DNA from: Aliiglaciecola sp. CAU 1673
Lineage (GTDB): Bacteria; Pseudomonadota; Gammaproteobacteria; Enterobacterales; Alteromonadaceae
Direction: 5' to 3'
NCBI RefSeq assembly: GCF_029223185.1
Contig: NZ_JARHUG010000001.1
Coordinates: 310,001 to 374,000, forward strand
DNA length: 64,000 nucleotides
The translations under genes were made by a program, and so were the position numbers. Of this stretch, positions 16,395-25,425 are shown in pieces (within the stretch, counting starts at the first letter, position 1; every line of letters begins with the position of its first letter). A model generated the notes under the pieces. That model searched no databases, was not told the origin of the DNA, and worked only from the letters and a program-made list of their open reading frames with translations.

Positions 16395-17861
16395 ATGCAG
16401 GCCCGTACGTCATGGACGGCACACACCTTTACCTCGTCTAACCTTCTGTTTTGTTTAGGGATTGCTCTTCTTTATATCGTTACTGCGCGGATTAGCCAGG
16501 TATTTGCTATTGAGCCGGGCAATGTTACGCCGGTTTGGATCCCCTCCGGGCTGATGCTGGCCTTGGCATTGAAATATGGTCCAAGGATTTGGCCCGGTGT
16601 GTTTGTCGGCGCTTTTTTGGGCAATATCTGGGCTTATATCTCATTGGATACGGCAATAGGTGCAGCCAGTGCTGTTGCTTCTGCAACCCTTAATGGTATC
16701 GGTGATGTTATTGCAGTTGTGGTGTTTGCTCAGGTTATCAAAAAGCAAACCGGCTCCGATATGCCATTTCGAACCCTGCCTAATTTCATGCTGTTTGGTC
16801 TGTGGGGGGTATTTATTGGCCCGTTAACCAGTGCTTTGTTCGGTGTAACGGGGTTGACCCTCTTCGGTTTTGTTCAGGCTGAGCAATATCTGTTTGCCCT
16901 GACTAACTGGTGGGTGGGGGACGGGGTCGGTGTGGTGCTCTTCGCACCATTGCTGCTGTCCTGGCTGAACAAGTCGACATTGAAAACCAAGTATTTCTCT
17001 ATTTCCTTGCTTTTCAGCATCGCCATTTTTTCTGTGTTCACCTTGTCTGTATTTGAACTGATTCATTTGCCGCGCTGGATGGTGATGGCCTGCGTCATCA
17101 TGCTGCCTGTGGGCTTTGCGTTGATGCTGCAACAAGGACAGCGCGCGGTTTATACCGCTCAGGTAGTGGTTGCCTCTATTGCGGTGTTCGCTACTTTTAA
17201 ACAGCTTGGCCCTTTTATTGAGAATGAGCTGTTACCGCCACTGATTGGCTTGCAATTGTTTATTGGCGCCTTCTCCAGCGTTATTTTCTGCATTGCTGTG
17301 ATGCTTTATCAACGCCAGTTGATGACACTGAAATTACAAAAGCAGCAACGCAAAATGGAAAGCCTTTATCAGCATGATCCCCTTACCGGTCTTTGGAACC
17401 GCTATCGCATTGAGGAATTCTTGCAATTTGAGCTGAATCGTTCGAAGCGTCTGAATGAGACTTTCGCGGTGTTTATGATTGATATTGATGATTTCAAGCA
17501 GATTAATGATCAGTATGGTCACCTGGAGGGGGACAGGATCCTGGTAGAATTTGCCAAAGCCATTAACTCCCATATTCGCGATGTGGATCTATTCGGACGC
17601 TGGGGCGGTGAGGAGTTTCTGATTATTACCGTCGAACAGACCCAGGAAAATGCACAGCAGTTTGCCGACAAAATGGTAAAGGTAATATCCGAACACGATT
17701 TTTCGCTTGAGGAGCCGGTGACCATCAGTATCGGTTATACCCTCAGTCTTGAAGGTGACAACAAAGCCAGCATCCTGGAGCGTGCAGACGAAGCCCTCTA
17801 TACCGCCAAAAAGGGCGGCAAAGACCAAGCCTTTCTGGCTTGGCCCAGGAAAGCCAGCTAG
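16395..17861 (+). CDS. MASE1-GGDEF diguanylate cyclase
   Basis: 488 residues. The first ~310 residues form eight or so membrane spans of the MASE1 sensor type (VFAIEPGNVTPVWIPSGLMLALALKYG is the usual MASE1 signature). A short linker leads to a GGDEF domain with DPLTGLWNR, the Mg-binding FMIDIDDFKQIND, and the active site GGEEF near residue 405. RDVD lies five residues before GGEEF, the intact RxxD inhibitory site for c-di-GMP. All catalytic features are present, so it should make c-di-GMP in response to a membrane signal. A hairpin repeat follows directly and may end its transcript. Confidence 0.93.
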   Translation: MQARTSWTAHTFTSSNLLFCLGIALLYIVTARISQVFAIEPGNVTPVWIPSGLMLALALKYGPRIWPGVFVGAFLGNIWAYISLDTAIGAASAVASATLNGIGDVIAVVVFAQVIKKQTGSDMPFRTLPNFMLFGLWGVFIGPLTSALFGVTGLTLFGFVQAEQYLFALTNWWVGDGVGVVLFAPLLLSWLNKSTLKTKYFSISLLFSIAIFSVFTLSVFELIHLPRWMVMACVIMLPVGFALMLQQGQRAVYTAQVVVASIAVFATFKQLGPFIENELLPPLIGLQLFIGAFSSVIFCIAVMLYQRQLMTLKLQKQQRKMESLYQHDPLTGLWNRYRIEEFLQFELNRSKRLNETFAVFMIDIDDFKQINDQYGHLEGDRILVEFAKAINSHIRDVDLFGRWGGEEFLIITVEQTQENAQQFADKMVKVISEHDFSLEEPVTISIGYTLSLEGDNKASILERADEALYTAKKGGKDQAFLAWPRKAS

Positions 17862-17875
17862 CACTTTTCCTAAAT

Positions 17876-17927
17876 GGGGTCAGGTCTTGAAATTTGCAGA
17901 GTTCTGCAAATTTCAAGACCTGACCCC
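17876..17927. repeat. REP-like hairpin repeat, copy 1
   Basis: Perfect 25-base inverted repeat separated by two bases: the left arm begins GGGGTCAGGTCTTGAAATTT (17876) and the right arm ends in its complement CCTGACCCC (17927). Repeats with the GGGGTCAGGTCTTG core are widespread in proteobacterial genomes, often with REP-associated transposases (known from memory). Copy 2 is at 20413-20464. It may also act as a transcription terminator after the cyclase gene. Confidence 0.85.
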
Positions 17928-18038
17928 CACAGATTAAGGCATATTGACGCAACTTTTCCTGCCTTTACACCACCTTTACATTTGCCAAAGCGGCCCTGTG
18001 CTAGGGTTGCTATAGGTTGTAATTTCGCGGAGAAGAGT

Positions 18039-19256
18039 ATGGCAAGTCCCAACTTTTATGAAGCCAGGCATCTGGCATTCCGTACCCACTTACATGTGTC
18101 TGACTCATTGTTGGACATGCTTCAACAATCCTCCAGTTTGGACAGTGCGGTGGCGGGGCTACTTGCAGCGCCGGTCGATCAAATTGAGCTACCAGATTGG
18201 CATCTGCAAGCGCCCAGGCGTCCCGGCCCAGAAGCCATCGATGCCATGCGTCGGGAGCTCATCTTGTGGTGGTTTAAGCAGCTGGCAAACTGTGAGAATC
18301 AGCTCAATGAGATGATGGTGCTGTTTTGGCACAACCACTTTGTCTCGGCGCTATCCAAAGTTAAATGGCCGCCTTTTATGCTGCGCCAGAATGTGATGTT
18401 TCGTAGTCACGCCTTAGGGAATTTCAGAACGCTGCTGGCCGAGGTATTGGCCGATCCGGCCATGCTGATTTACCTGGATAATGCCACTAGTCAAAGCGAA
18501 TCCCCAAATGAGAATCTGGCCCGAGAACTGATGGAACTCTTTACCCTCGGCGAGGGTAATTACAGTGAGCAAGATGTCAAGGAGATGGCGCGCACCTTAA
18601 CCGGCGCCAGTGTGTCCCGTCTGACCGGCGATTATGTATTCCGTCGGCGTTGGCATGACGCTGGTACCAAGTCATTACTGGGACAAACCGGTACTTTTGG
18701 TCCACAAGATGTGCCAGAACTGATCCTGGCCCAAAAGGCTTGTGCTGAGTTTATTGTCGCTAAGCTTTGGCACTATTTTAGCGGTGTTCAGGCAGATACT
18801 GCGCTGACTGAGGAGTTGGCGGCTACTTTCAGACAGGCTGACTATGAGCTTAAGCCGTTGGTGAGAGCCATATTGCTTCATCCTGATTTCTATAATTATG
18901 CAGGCAATCAGGTTAAGTCTCCGGTGGAGCTGGGCATTGGTTTGTTGCGCTTTTTGCCGGCAAATGATGCCCTCAATGCCGCCGTGGCCAGGGCCACCCG
19001 CGATATGGGCCAGCAGCTGTTTAACCCGCCCAATGTCAAAGGCTGGCCCGGTGGCCGCGCCTGGTACGCCGCCGGTTTTATTCCGGCAAGGGAGCAGTTG
19101 TGCTTGCGTGCTTATCGCTTTATGCACTCACTTTCTTCGCCACCTGACTGGCAGGCTGAGTTGCTGGCCGTTAGCCCTGTAGGCAAGTCTGAGATTGAGG
19201 CGTCTTCCAATCCTTTGTTGCTGGCGCTGCAAGACCCCGCCATGCAAGTGAAATAA
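18039..19256 (+). CDS. DUF1800 family protein
   Basis: 405 residues. Family hallmarks are visible: REL-W-W KQL ANCENQLNEMMVLFWHNHF near residue 80, LARELMELFTLGEGNYSEQDVKEMARTLTG near 165, and NPPNVKGWPGGRAWYAAG near 335. DUF1800 and DUF1501 proteins are nearly always paired; their biochemistry is unknown, though export is presumed for the partner. I choose the ATG at 18039 behind GGAG; the longer frame from 17874 merely reads through the hairpin repeat. It precedes the DUF1501 gene by nine bases. Confidence 0.92.
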   Translation: MASPNFYEARHLAFRTHLHVSDSLLDMLQQSSSLDSAVAGLLAAPVDQIELPDWHLQAPRRPGPEAIDAMRRELILWWFKQLANCENQLNEMMVLFWHNHFVSALSKVKWPPFMLRQNVMFRSHALGNFRTLLAEVLADPAMLIYLDNATSQSESPNENLARELMELFTLGEGNYSEQDVKEMARTLTGASVSRLTGDYVFRRRWHDAGTKSLLGQTGTFGPQDVPELILAQKACAEFIVAKLWHYFSGVQADTALTEELAATFRQADYELKPLVRAILLHPDFYNYAGNQVKSPVELGIGLLRFLPANDALNAAVARATRDMGQQLFNPPNVKGWPGGRAWYAAGFIPAREQLCLRAYRFMHSLSSPPDWQAELLAVSPVGKSEIEASSNPLLLALQDPAMQVK

Positions 19257-19265
19257 GGAGCCAAC

Positions 19266-20399
19266 ATGCAACGTCGAACCTTCTTAAAAAGCTTAGGTGC
19301 CTTGTCGGTACTGACTTATATGCCCAGGAGCTGGGGACAGGAACAGAATGCTGACCAACAAGGCCGTTTGATATTGGTGCAATTGGGCGGCGGTAATGAC
19401 AGCTTGAATACCTTTGTTCCATTTACCGATGCCTCCTACTACCAGGCGCGGCCCAATCTGGCCATCGCCAAAGAGCAGGTGCTGGCAATCACCAATAGTC
19501 TGGGACTTCATCCGGCAATGGCGCCACTGATGCAGCATTGGCAAAGTGGCGAGATGGCGTTGGTTGAAGGGTTAGGTTATGCAAATCCTAATCGCTCCCA
19601 TTTTCGGGGCTATGATATCTGGCATACCGCCTCCGATGCCGAGGAGATATTGAGTGAAGGATGGCTTGCACAGGTGATGGACCTTTTGCCCATGTCACTC
19701 GATGCATTGGTGTTGAGCGGCAGCCCGGGGGCTTTTGCCGGTGGTGCCGACTTGTTTAACCTGGCAGGGCAAACTGACATCGCATCGTTTTCCCCTGCTT
19801 TTATGCCAAGCGGCAGCAGTGATATCAGCAGCCTGCAATTTATCCTCGATAGCCGAGCTCAATACAACGCTTCATTAGAAAGCCTGGAGAGCGTGCTCGC
19901 CCAAGCTCCTGAGCCAACAGTGACCTTCCCGAATACTGCCTTTGGACAGCAATGTGAGTTGATTTCGAGACTGATTACCGGTGGCTTGGATGCTCCCTTA
20001 TGGCATCTGTCGCTGGGGAGTTTCGACACTCATGCCAATCAGGCCGATGAACATGCTGCTCTATTAACTGAATTGGCCGAGGGGCTGGCCGCTTTGTGTG
20101 CCGCTCTTAAAGCCGACGAACAGTGGTCAGATACCACTATCGCAAGTTACAGCGAATTTGGCCGGCGGGTAGGGGAAAACGCCAGTTTGGGCACCGACCA
20201 CGGCACTGCTGCCAGCCACTTCGTACTTGGTGGAAATGTGCAGGGGGGGTTGTTCGGCCAACGCCCTTCGTTGACCGAGTTAGACGCGGGCGATCTGATT
20301 TTTACTACCGATTTTCGCCATTACTACAAGTCTTTGCTGCAAAAGGCGGGGTTGCCGATATCTGCACAATTACAGGAATATGTTTCCCTCGGTTTTTAA
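19266..20399 (+). CDS. DUF1501 family protein, Tat-exported
   Basis: 377 residues with an N-terminal Tat signal (RRTFLKSLGALSVLTYMPRSWGQ). The body shows the sulfatase/alkaline-phosphatase-like DUF1501 pattern: LVQLGGGNDSLNTFVP at the start of the fold, GYANPNRSHFRGYDIWHTA, LGSFDTHANQADEHAALL and TIASYSEFGRRVGENASLGTDHGTA. The Asp and His positions in SFDTH and TDHGTA are the likely metal ligands. It forms an operon with the DUF1800 gene, and the pair sits between two copies of the same hairpin repeat. Confidence 0.93.
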   Translation: MQRRTFLKSLGALSVLTYMPRSWGQEQNADQQGRLILVQLGGGNDSLNTFVPFTDASYYQARPNLAIAKEQVLAITNSLGLHPAMAPLMQHWQSGEMALVEGLGYANPNRSHFRGYDIWHTASDAEEILSEGWLAQVMDLLPMSLDALVLSGSPGAFAGGADLFNLAGQTDIASFSPAFMPSGSSDISSLQFILDSRAQYNASLESLESVLAQAPEPTVTFPNTAFGQQCELISRLITGGLDAPLWHLSLGSFDTHANQADEHAALLTELAEGLAALCAALKADEQWSDTTIASYSEFGRRVGENASLGTDHGTAASHFVLGGNVQGGLFGQRPSLTELDAGDLIFTTDFRHYYKSLLQKAGLPISAQLQEYVSLGF

Positions 20400-20412
20400 C
20401 CAGTATCCGTTC

Positions 20413-20464
20413 GGGGTCAGGTCTTGAAATTTGCATAAATCTGCAAAATTCAAGACCTGACCCC
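20413..20464. repeat. REP-like hairpin repeat, copy 2
   Basis: Left arm 20413-20435 and right arm 20442-20464 form a 23-base inverted repeat with one mismatch and a TAAATC loop. The arms are almost identical to copy 1 at 17876-17927. It starts 13 bases after the DUF1501 stop and can act as its terminator. Confidence 0.85.
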
Positions 20465-20529
20465 CATTGTTAAGTGGCAGTCCTGAAATCCTTGATTAGA
20501 CTCTGAAAAGCTAAACAAGGAGCAACCTT

Positions 20530-21513
20530 ATGAAAAACTATTTTGTCTCGTTGATTGGGGCATCGGTACTGTCTGCTTTCTGCGGTTCTGCTTTGGCGCA
20601 GGATGGCAAAATCCAGGCCGCCGATATGGTGGCGTTATTTGAGAAGATGTCCGGCCAGCATCCTGGCCATCGTAAGGCCCATGCCAGGGGGCTTTGCGCT
20701 ACGGGCGTCTTTATCCCTTCCCCGAATGACCTGTTTAAGGGGGCGCCTCTTTTACATAATGGTGAGCTGCCAGTAGTAATGCGCTTTTCACTCGGCGGCG
20801 GCGATCCCGACGCCGATGAGCGGGTGGCCGGTGTGCGCGGTGTCGGCATCCAGATAAAGTTGCCGGATGGCAGCATTCATCATTTTACCGGCAATAATTT
20901 CCCGGTCTTTGCGGGTAAGGACCCCGATACATTCCATGGCTTTCTGTCGACCATGCTACCCGATGAAAGCGGCAAGTCTGATCCGGCCAAAACCCTGGCT
21001 TATGCCGAAGAGCATCCCAGTGTCAAAGCCCATATGGCCTGGGCGCAGAACGCGCAAGCTCCTGCTTCCTTTGCCAATGTGGAATATTATGGCCTGCATA
21101 CGTTTTACTACGAAAGCGCGGACAAGGAGCGCACCAAGTTTCGCTGGCGCTTGAGTCCGGACTTGGGCATCAAAAACCTGACTGCCGACGAGATCATGTC
21201 CAAACCGTCCGATTTCCTGGCCGATGCTTTGGCTGAGCAACTGCAGGAGGGACCGGTGAGCTTTACGCTGATTGCCAGTATTGGGCAGGAGGAAGACAGT
21301 ACTAACGATCCTTCTGTGCAGTGGCCAGCTGTCAGAGAAAAAGTGGAGTTAGGGGCAATACGTCTGACGGACTCGGGGGGGGAGCAGTGTAAACCGCTGA
21401 ATTTTGATCCCAACGTATTCTCCGCCGGTTTCTCGCCCAGCGACGATCCGGTATTGAGAATGCGCTCCGCAGCCTATGCCATTTCCTTTGGTAAACGCTT
21501 GAGTGGTCAGTAG
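20530..21513 (+). CDS. Periplasmic catalase-related haem peroxidase
   Basis: 327 residues with a signal peptide cleaved near ALA-QDG (residue 24). Catalase-fold landmarks: distal His in RKAHARGLCATGVF, GVRGVGIQIKLPDG, Asn in HHFTGNNFPVF, and a C-terminal RMRSAAYAISFGKR whose Tyr would ligate haem in the RxxxY pattern. The protein is much shorter than classical catalases and matches the small catalase-related peroxidases (SrpA-like), which reduce organic peroxides. A strong terminator follows at 21644. Confidence 0.9.
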   Translation: MKNYFVSLIGASVLSAFCGSALAQDGKIQAADMVALFEKMSGQHPGHRKAHARGLCATGVFIPSPNDLFKGAPLLHNGELPVVMRFSLGGGDPDADERVAGVRGVGIQIKLPDGSIHHFTGNNFPVFAGKDPDTFHGFLSTMLPDESGKSDPAKTLAYAEEHPSVKAHMAWAQNAQAPASFANVEYYGLHTFYYESADKERTKFRWRLSPDLGIKNLTADEIMSKPSDFLADALAEQLQEGPVSFTLIASIGQEEDSTNDPSVQWPAVREKVELGAIRLTDSGGEQCKPLNFDPNVFSAGFSPSDDPVLRMRSAAYAISFGKRLSGQ

Positions 21514-21643
21514 TTGCGGATGAGAGTGGTGGCACATGCCTTTACGTTGAGCCGTCAACGCTCGCTGTGATTGGGTGCTCAAGGTTAAAGCGATTTTTGA
21601 TGCTACCCTGTTAGACCAACGTAATTGTCTGCTCATTGTTATT

Positions 21644-21684
21644 CAGGAGACAGCCCTACAGAAGCTGTCTCCTGACACTTTTTT
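21644..21684 (+). terminator. Rho-independent terminator
   Basis: Perfect 11-base inverted repeat CAGGAGACAGC/GCTGTCTCCTG (21644-21674), nine-base loop, followed by a run of six T at 21679-21684. It lies about 130 bases after the peroxidase stop and before the solute-binding gene. Confidence 0.9.
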
Positions 21685-21751
21685 GCTCAATATGTTATCA
21701 ATCCTACATAACCTGATATGCTGAAAATGGAATTCATTGGCAGAGTCATTT

Positions 21752-23602
21752 ATGCATTATGTAATGCTCCTGCTGCTGATTTTCGGAAGTGCAGACGTTT
21801 ACGCCAGGGATAGCTTAAAAGTAGCTTTGCTATCTGAAGATCCGTCGCAAATTGAAGCAACCCAAAAGCTGGCTGCGTTATTCGAAGCCGAGCATCCGCA
21901 AATTCATATTCAGGTTAAGTCTCTGAGTTCTCAGGCTTATTCTCGTTCTGTAGAAGATGCGCTGGAAAGTGGCGACTTGGATATCATTTACACTCAAACC
22001 GGCGCACGTTTAAAGCGCCTGGTCGATGAAGGACTGATTGCCCCGCTTGACAGCATGGTCGAGCGCACCATGCTTGAACAGCGCATTGCCTCAAAGTCCT
22101 TATCCCGGGTTAAATATAACGACTTTGTTTATGCCTTGCCTTTCGCACAATATCCCTGGGGCTTTTACTACAACAAAGCCTTGTTCGCTGAGCTTGGCGT
22201 GGCCATTCCGCAAACCTGGGCTGAATTTTTGACGTTGTGTGCCAGTTTAATGGAGAGTGGTATCAAGCCTTTGGTCCAGCCCAATGCTCAGCAATGGGAG
22301 TCGCTGGCCTGGTTCGATTACCTGAGTGTATTGGCCGGCGATGAGCGGTTACATGATCGGCTGGCGTCAGGCCCGTTGTCAGACGAGTCCGATTTAGCGC
22401 CCTTACTGGCCGCATTTGAACCCTTAATCAGCCAATCTTTTTTCTTTGCCCCCGAACACCATTGGAGCTGGCAGCAATCGATGGTGCTGCTTAAACGTAA
22501 GCAGGCGGCAATGGTTCTGTTAGGGCAATTTGCTGAGGAATTACCCGCATTGCAACAAGATGAGGAGATTGGCTATTTTGCCTTTCCCCACGCCGAAACT
22601 GGCACCGCGGTGGTGCCGGTAGGGGTATTTGCGGTGCCGACTGCCATCCCCTCGAAAGTCAATGCGGGACTGTTTTTACAGTTTATTGCTCGCGAAGATA
22701 TTCAGCGTTCTTTCGCGCTGGCCCTTGGATGGTTACCGATGGAGGTCAATCAGTCCCAACAGCAGGTGATCAATACAAGGCGCAAGGCCGGGATAGAGCA
22801 AATTGCCAGCGCGTCGAGGCATATAAATTTCTTTGACAGGGAAGCCGAGTCAGATTGGGCAGTAATCCTCAACAATGCACTGACCGGTGCCATCATTAAG
22901 CAGGATATCGGTGTGCTTGCTGAGGGTCTCAAAGGCACATCAACCGACCTAAGCGCATCAACTTTTGCTGAGAATCAGGACAAGCAGCTGCATTTTTCGT
23001 CGATTGTGGGGCACAAGGGCACCTTTCTGGTCTCTCAGTTAGTCAGTGAGATATATACAGAGTTGGGATACGACATTACCGTTACCCGTTTTCCAACCAT
23101 CGATGCAGCGCTCAAAGCACAGCAGTTGGGGATGGATGGCGAACTGGTGCGTACAGCTGCTTTTGCGGCACAGTCCGAAGATCTTTTGAAAATTCCAGAA
23201 CCACTGGCAACGGTAGATTCCTATCTTATCAGTCGCTCAGTCGGCTGCCTGAGCGATCCTTTACCTGACTCCGTAGGCGTTGCCTCGCAAGCACTGTATT
23301 TTGGGCAATGGGCCAAGCAGCATCATGTTGAACTCGTCCGTTTCGATAATGGTTATGATATGCGCCGTGCTCTGCAGGAAGGCAAAGTCAAAGGCGTACT
23401 GTTGTTTGAGCCGGAAATAGCAGAAAGCCAAGAGACCCTGGGTAATATTTGCTTGCGGCGTATAGAAACGGTGGAGTTCTACCACTATCTCAATAAACGT
23501 CACCAGGCATTAGCAGGCCCCTTTAACGATGCGCTGAAAAGATTCAAAGCCAGCGCCGAATACCAACGCTTAATGCAACGCTACGGGGTCCATACTCAGT
23601 AG
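21752..23602 (+). CDS. Double solute-binding protein (SBP family 1 + family 3-like)
   Basis: 616 residues with a signal peptide (MLLLLIFGSADVYA). Residues ~18-345 read as a family 1 (sugar-type) binding protein: LKVALLSEDPSQIEATQKLAALFEAEHPQI, DLDIIYTQTGARLKRLVDEGLIAPLD, YALPFAQYPWGFYYNKALFAELG. Residues ~405-610 read as a second, family 3-type periplasmic domain (FSSIVGHKGTFLVSQLVSEIYTELGYDITV ... FKASAEYQRLMQRYGV). The fusion normally serves as a sensor input to a histidine kinase or cyclase, but here the chain ends without a membrane span, and no ABC permease or ATPase adjoins it. Ligand and partner are unknown. It ends one base before the convergent cytochrome gene. Confidence 0.8.
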   Translation: MHYVMLLLLIFGSADVYARDSLKVALLSEDPSQIEATQKLAALFEAEHPQIHIQVKSLSSQAYSRSVEDALESGDLDIIYTQTGARLKRLVDEGLIAPLDSMVERTMLEQRIASKSLSRVKYNDFVYALPFAQYPWGFYYNKALFAELGVAIPQTWAEFLTLCASLMESGIKPLVQPNAQQWESLAWFDYLSVLAGDERLHDRLASGPLSDESDLAPLLAAFEPLISQSFFFAPEHHWSWQQSMVLLKRKQAAMVLLGQFAEELPALQQDEEIGYFAFPHAETGTAVVPVGVFAVPTAIPSKVNAGLFLQFIAREDIQRSFALALGWLPMEVNQSQQQVINTRRKAGIEQIASASRHINFFDREAESDWAVILNNALTGAIIKQDIGVLAEGLKGTSTDLSASTFAENQDKQLHFSSIVGHKGTFLVSQLVSEIYTELGYDITVTRFPTIDAALKAQQLGMDGELVRTAAFAAQSEDLLKIPEPLATVDSYLISRSVGCLSDPLPDSVGVASQALYFGQWAKQHHVELVRFDNGYDMRRALQEGKVKGVLLFEPEIAESQETLGNICLRRIETVEFYHYLNKRHQALAGPFNDALKRFKASAEYQRLMQRYGVHTQ

Positions 23603-24718
23603 TTAGTGGCTTGCACTGGTTGCTGATGTATCGCTGATCCCCTCCGCCCGGGCCACCGGATAACCAAGGTTCATCCAGCCAAAGATGCCTTCATAAAGCA
23701 CGGCGGTATTTTTAAATCCGCGAGCCCTTAGCTGATAAACCACATGGTCGGCGGCAGCGCGGGGACAGGAACAATAAGCCACTATCTGAACGTCTTTGGG
23801 TAGGTCCTTCACTGCTTTATCAATATCGGTGTAGTAGGGGAAGGGCACCGCCCCTTCAATATGTGCCCGTTGCCATACCGAAGGCACACGGGTATCTATC
23901 AGCATCATACGCTTTTTAGCCTGGACTGCCTTGTGCAGATCGGCCGAGGACACGTAAATGCCGTCCCTGAGGTTGAAATCCGGACCGCTGTTTTGTGGAT
24001 TGATCACGTAGTCCTTAGGTTCAGGCAGGGCTTGAAGCAGCGGCTTGTCGTCTTGCCAATCTTTTTCTTTGCTGCGCAGATAAGCCGTAACGTTATTGAT
24101 GTCTTCCATTAACAACTTTTCGTAAAAGGCCGGCATGGGGGTTCCGTCGCGGCCATTAACAATGGCATAGCGGATAAACTCGTCCTTGCTATGGGCCAAA
24201 AACGATGGGTTGGCCAGTGCCGGGGCGCTGGTCCCTTCGCCGTTTGCACCGTGGCAACTGGCGCACTCTTTTTTGTAGATCTCTTCGCCCTTGGCGATAT
24301 CGCCCGGTACCGGATTTTCACTCAGCTTGACGCGCTGTGCGCCTGATTGCCAATAAAGCCAGTAGGTCAGATCCCAGATCTCATCCAATGTCATGGGGCC
24401 GCCCACTTCATCCAGATAGCCGCCCATGGCGGTGCCGGCCCGCCCGTATGAAAGGGGACGCAATACGCCGTGGGGAATGCCCGATTCCATCAGACTGAGA
24501 CTGCGTAGTGAAGGCGCATGGTCGTTTTTATGGCCTTCGCGGTTCTCGCCATGGCATAACACGCAGTATTTTTTGTAGTTGGCCTGGGCGCGCTCGGCCT
24601 GGACGGCGGTCAGTTTTCTGGGGGGATTGTCTTTTTCATAGACCGGTTTGGCCAATAGAGGCAGTGTGAAGGTGAGTCCGGTCAGGAATAATATCAGGAG
24701 TTCATTCAATCGTTTCAT
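23603..24718 (-). CDS. Dihaem cytochrome c-rhodanese fusion protein
   Basis: 371 residues with a signal peptide. Haem motifs CVLCH at 52-56 and CASCH at 152-156 each head a class I cytochrome c domain; Met98 (GTAMGG) and Met195 (GTPMPAF) are plausible sixth ligands. Residues ~252-360 are a rhodanese domain with the loop YCSCPRAA, catalytic Cys316 or Cys318. The combination would couple periplasmic electron transfer to sulfur-group handling, for instance thiosulfate or persulfide, but no sulfur-oxidation genes adjoin it. It is transcribed alone, with a terminator from the upstream gene at 24742. Confidence 0.9.
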   Translation of the reverse strand: MKRLNELLILFLTGLTFTLPLLAKPVYEKDNPPRKLTAVQAERAQANYKKYCVLCHGENREGHKNDHAPSLRSLSLMESGIPHGVLRPLSYGRAGTAMGGYLDEVGGPMTLDEIWDLTYWLYWQSGAQRVKLSENPVPGDIAKGEEIYKKECASCHGANGEGTSAPALANPSFLAHSKDEFIRYAIVNGRDGTPMPAFYEKLLMEDINNVTAYLRSKEKDWQDDKPLLQALPEPKDYVINPQNSGPDFNLRDGIYVSSADLHKAVQAKKRMMLIDTRVPSVWQRAHIEGAVPFPYYTDIDKAVKDLPKDVQIVAYCSCPRAAADHVVYQLRARGFKNTAVLYEGIFGWMNLGYPVARAEGISDTSATSASH

Positions 24719-24741
24719 ATCGCCAGTCCTTGAGCCCTTGC

Positions 24742-24774
24742 CAAAAAGGCATAGCGGCCTTATCCGAAGGCCGC
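24742..24774 (-). terminator. Minus-strand rho-independent terminator
   Basis: GCGGCCTT/AAGGCCGC stem (24754-24774, five-base loop); on the minus strand a T-run follows within ten bases (TATGCCTTTTTGG). It ends the transcript of the gene at 24851-25348 before the cytochrome promoter. Confidence 0.65.
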
Positions 24775-24850
24775 CATTTTTCCACCCTCACCGGTCATTA
24801 ACAACCTGGATAAGACCATCTCCCAATCAGCGGCGATGACTGCCGCGGAA

Positions 24851-25348
24851 TTAGTTGCTTTTCTTTGGCAGAGCATGAGCTGCCATGGTTTTTAGCTGCT
24901 TAAGATAAGCGTCGGATTCATAGCGAAGTGTTGCTTGCTGGGCATTTTCGGGTAATTCTAGGGTTATCAGGGTGTTACCTTCGCGGTAGGCCGCTTTGCG
25001 AGCGTTGCCGTCCGTGTCATTTAATGCAACGGGTTTATATTTCCTGGCCAGGGATGCCTCAATGTCGTTATAGACAAAGCTGAGTGTTCTGGCGTTGATG
25101 GCAACCAGCAGTCCATTTGGATCGAAGACAAAACTAATGGCAGTGAGCCCGTCGAAGTTAACCTCCATTACATCCACTTGCACCTCTTTCCATGCAGACG
25201 CAGGATCTTCCTCACTGGCACCGACACCATGCCTGGCATAAAAGTCGTCGTAGGTACTCTGTTCCAAAGTAAATCCAAAGGCCTTGGGATTGGCATGAGC
25301 GACCAGGGGGGAAAACATCAGGCAAGCGAGCAGCGCAACTTTGTTCAT
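24851..25348 (-). CDS. Secreted hypothetical protein
   Basis: 165 residues with a signal peptide (KVALLACLMFSPLVAHA). The mature part begins NPKAFGFTLEQSTYDDFYARHG, a pattern seen in small periplasmic proteins that resemble the C-terminal repeat of chaperone-like or lipoprotein components; a second strand set follows (AISFVFDPNGLLVAINARTLSFVY, NTLITLELPENAQQATLRYES). No catalytic residues stand out. It is a single-gene unit on the minus strand. Confidence 0.65.
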   Translation of the reverse strand: MNKVALLACLMFSPLVAHANPKAFGFTLEQSTYDDFYARHGVGASEEDPASAWKEVQVDVMEVNFDGLTAISFVFDPNGLLVAINARTLSFVYNDIEASLARKYKPVALNDTDGNARKAAYREGNTLITLELPENAQQATLRYESDAYLKQLKTMAAHALPKKSN

Positions 25349-25425
25349 GACGCGTACTTATGGGTGAGCAGTGTTGCATTATTTCATAGCAAAAAGCGGC
25401 TGTATTGCTAGTCGTACAATATTTT

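Noticed and set aside
17874-18038. Longer start for the DUF1800 gene
   Set aside because: The extra 55 codons translate the hairpin repeat; the ATG at 18039 has a clean GGAG ribosome site.
17876-20464. REP-associated transposase as the cause of the hairpins
   Set aside because: No Y1-type transposase gene is present in the window, so only the repeats themselves are reported.
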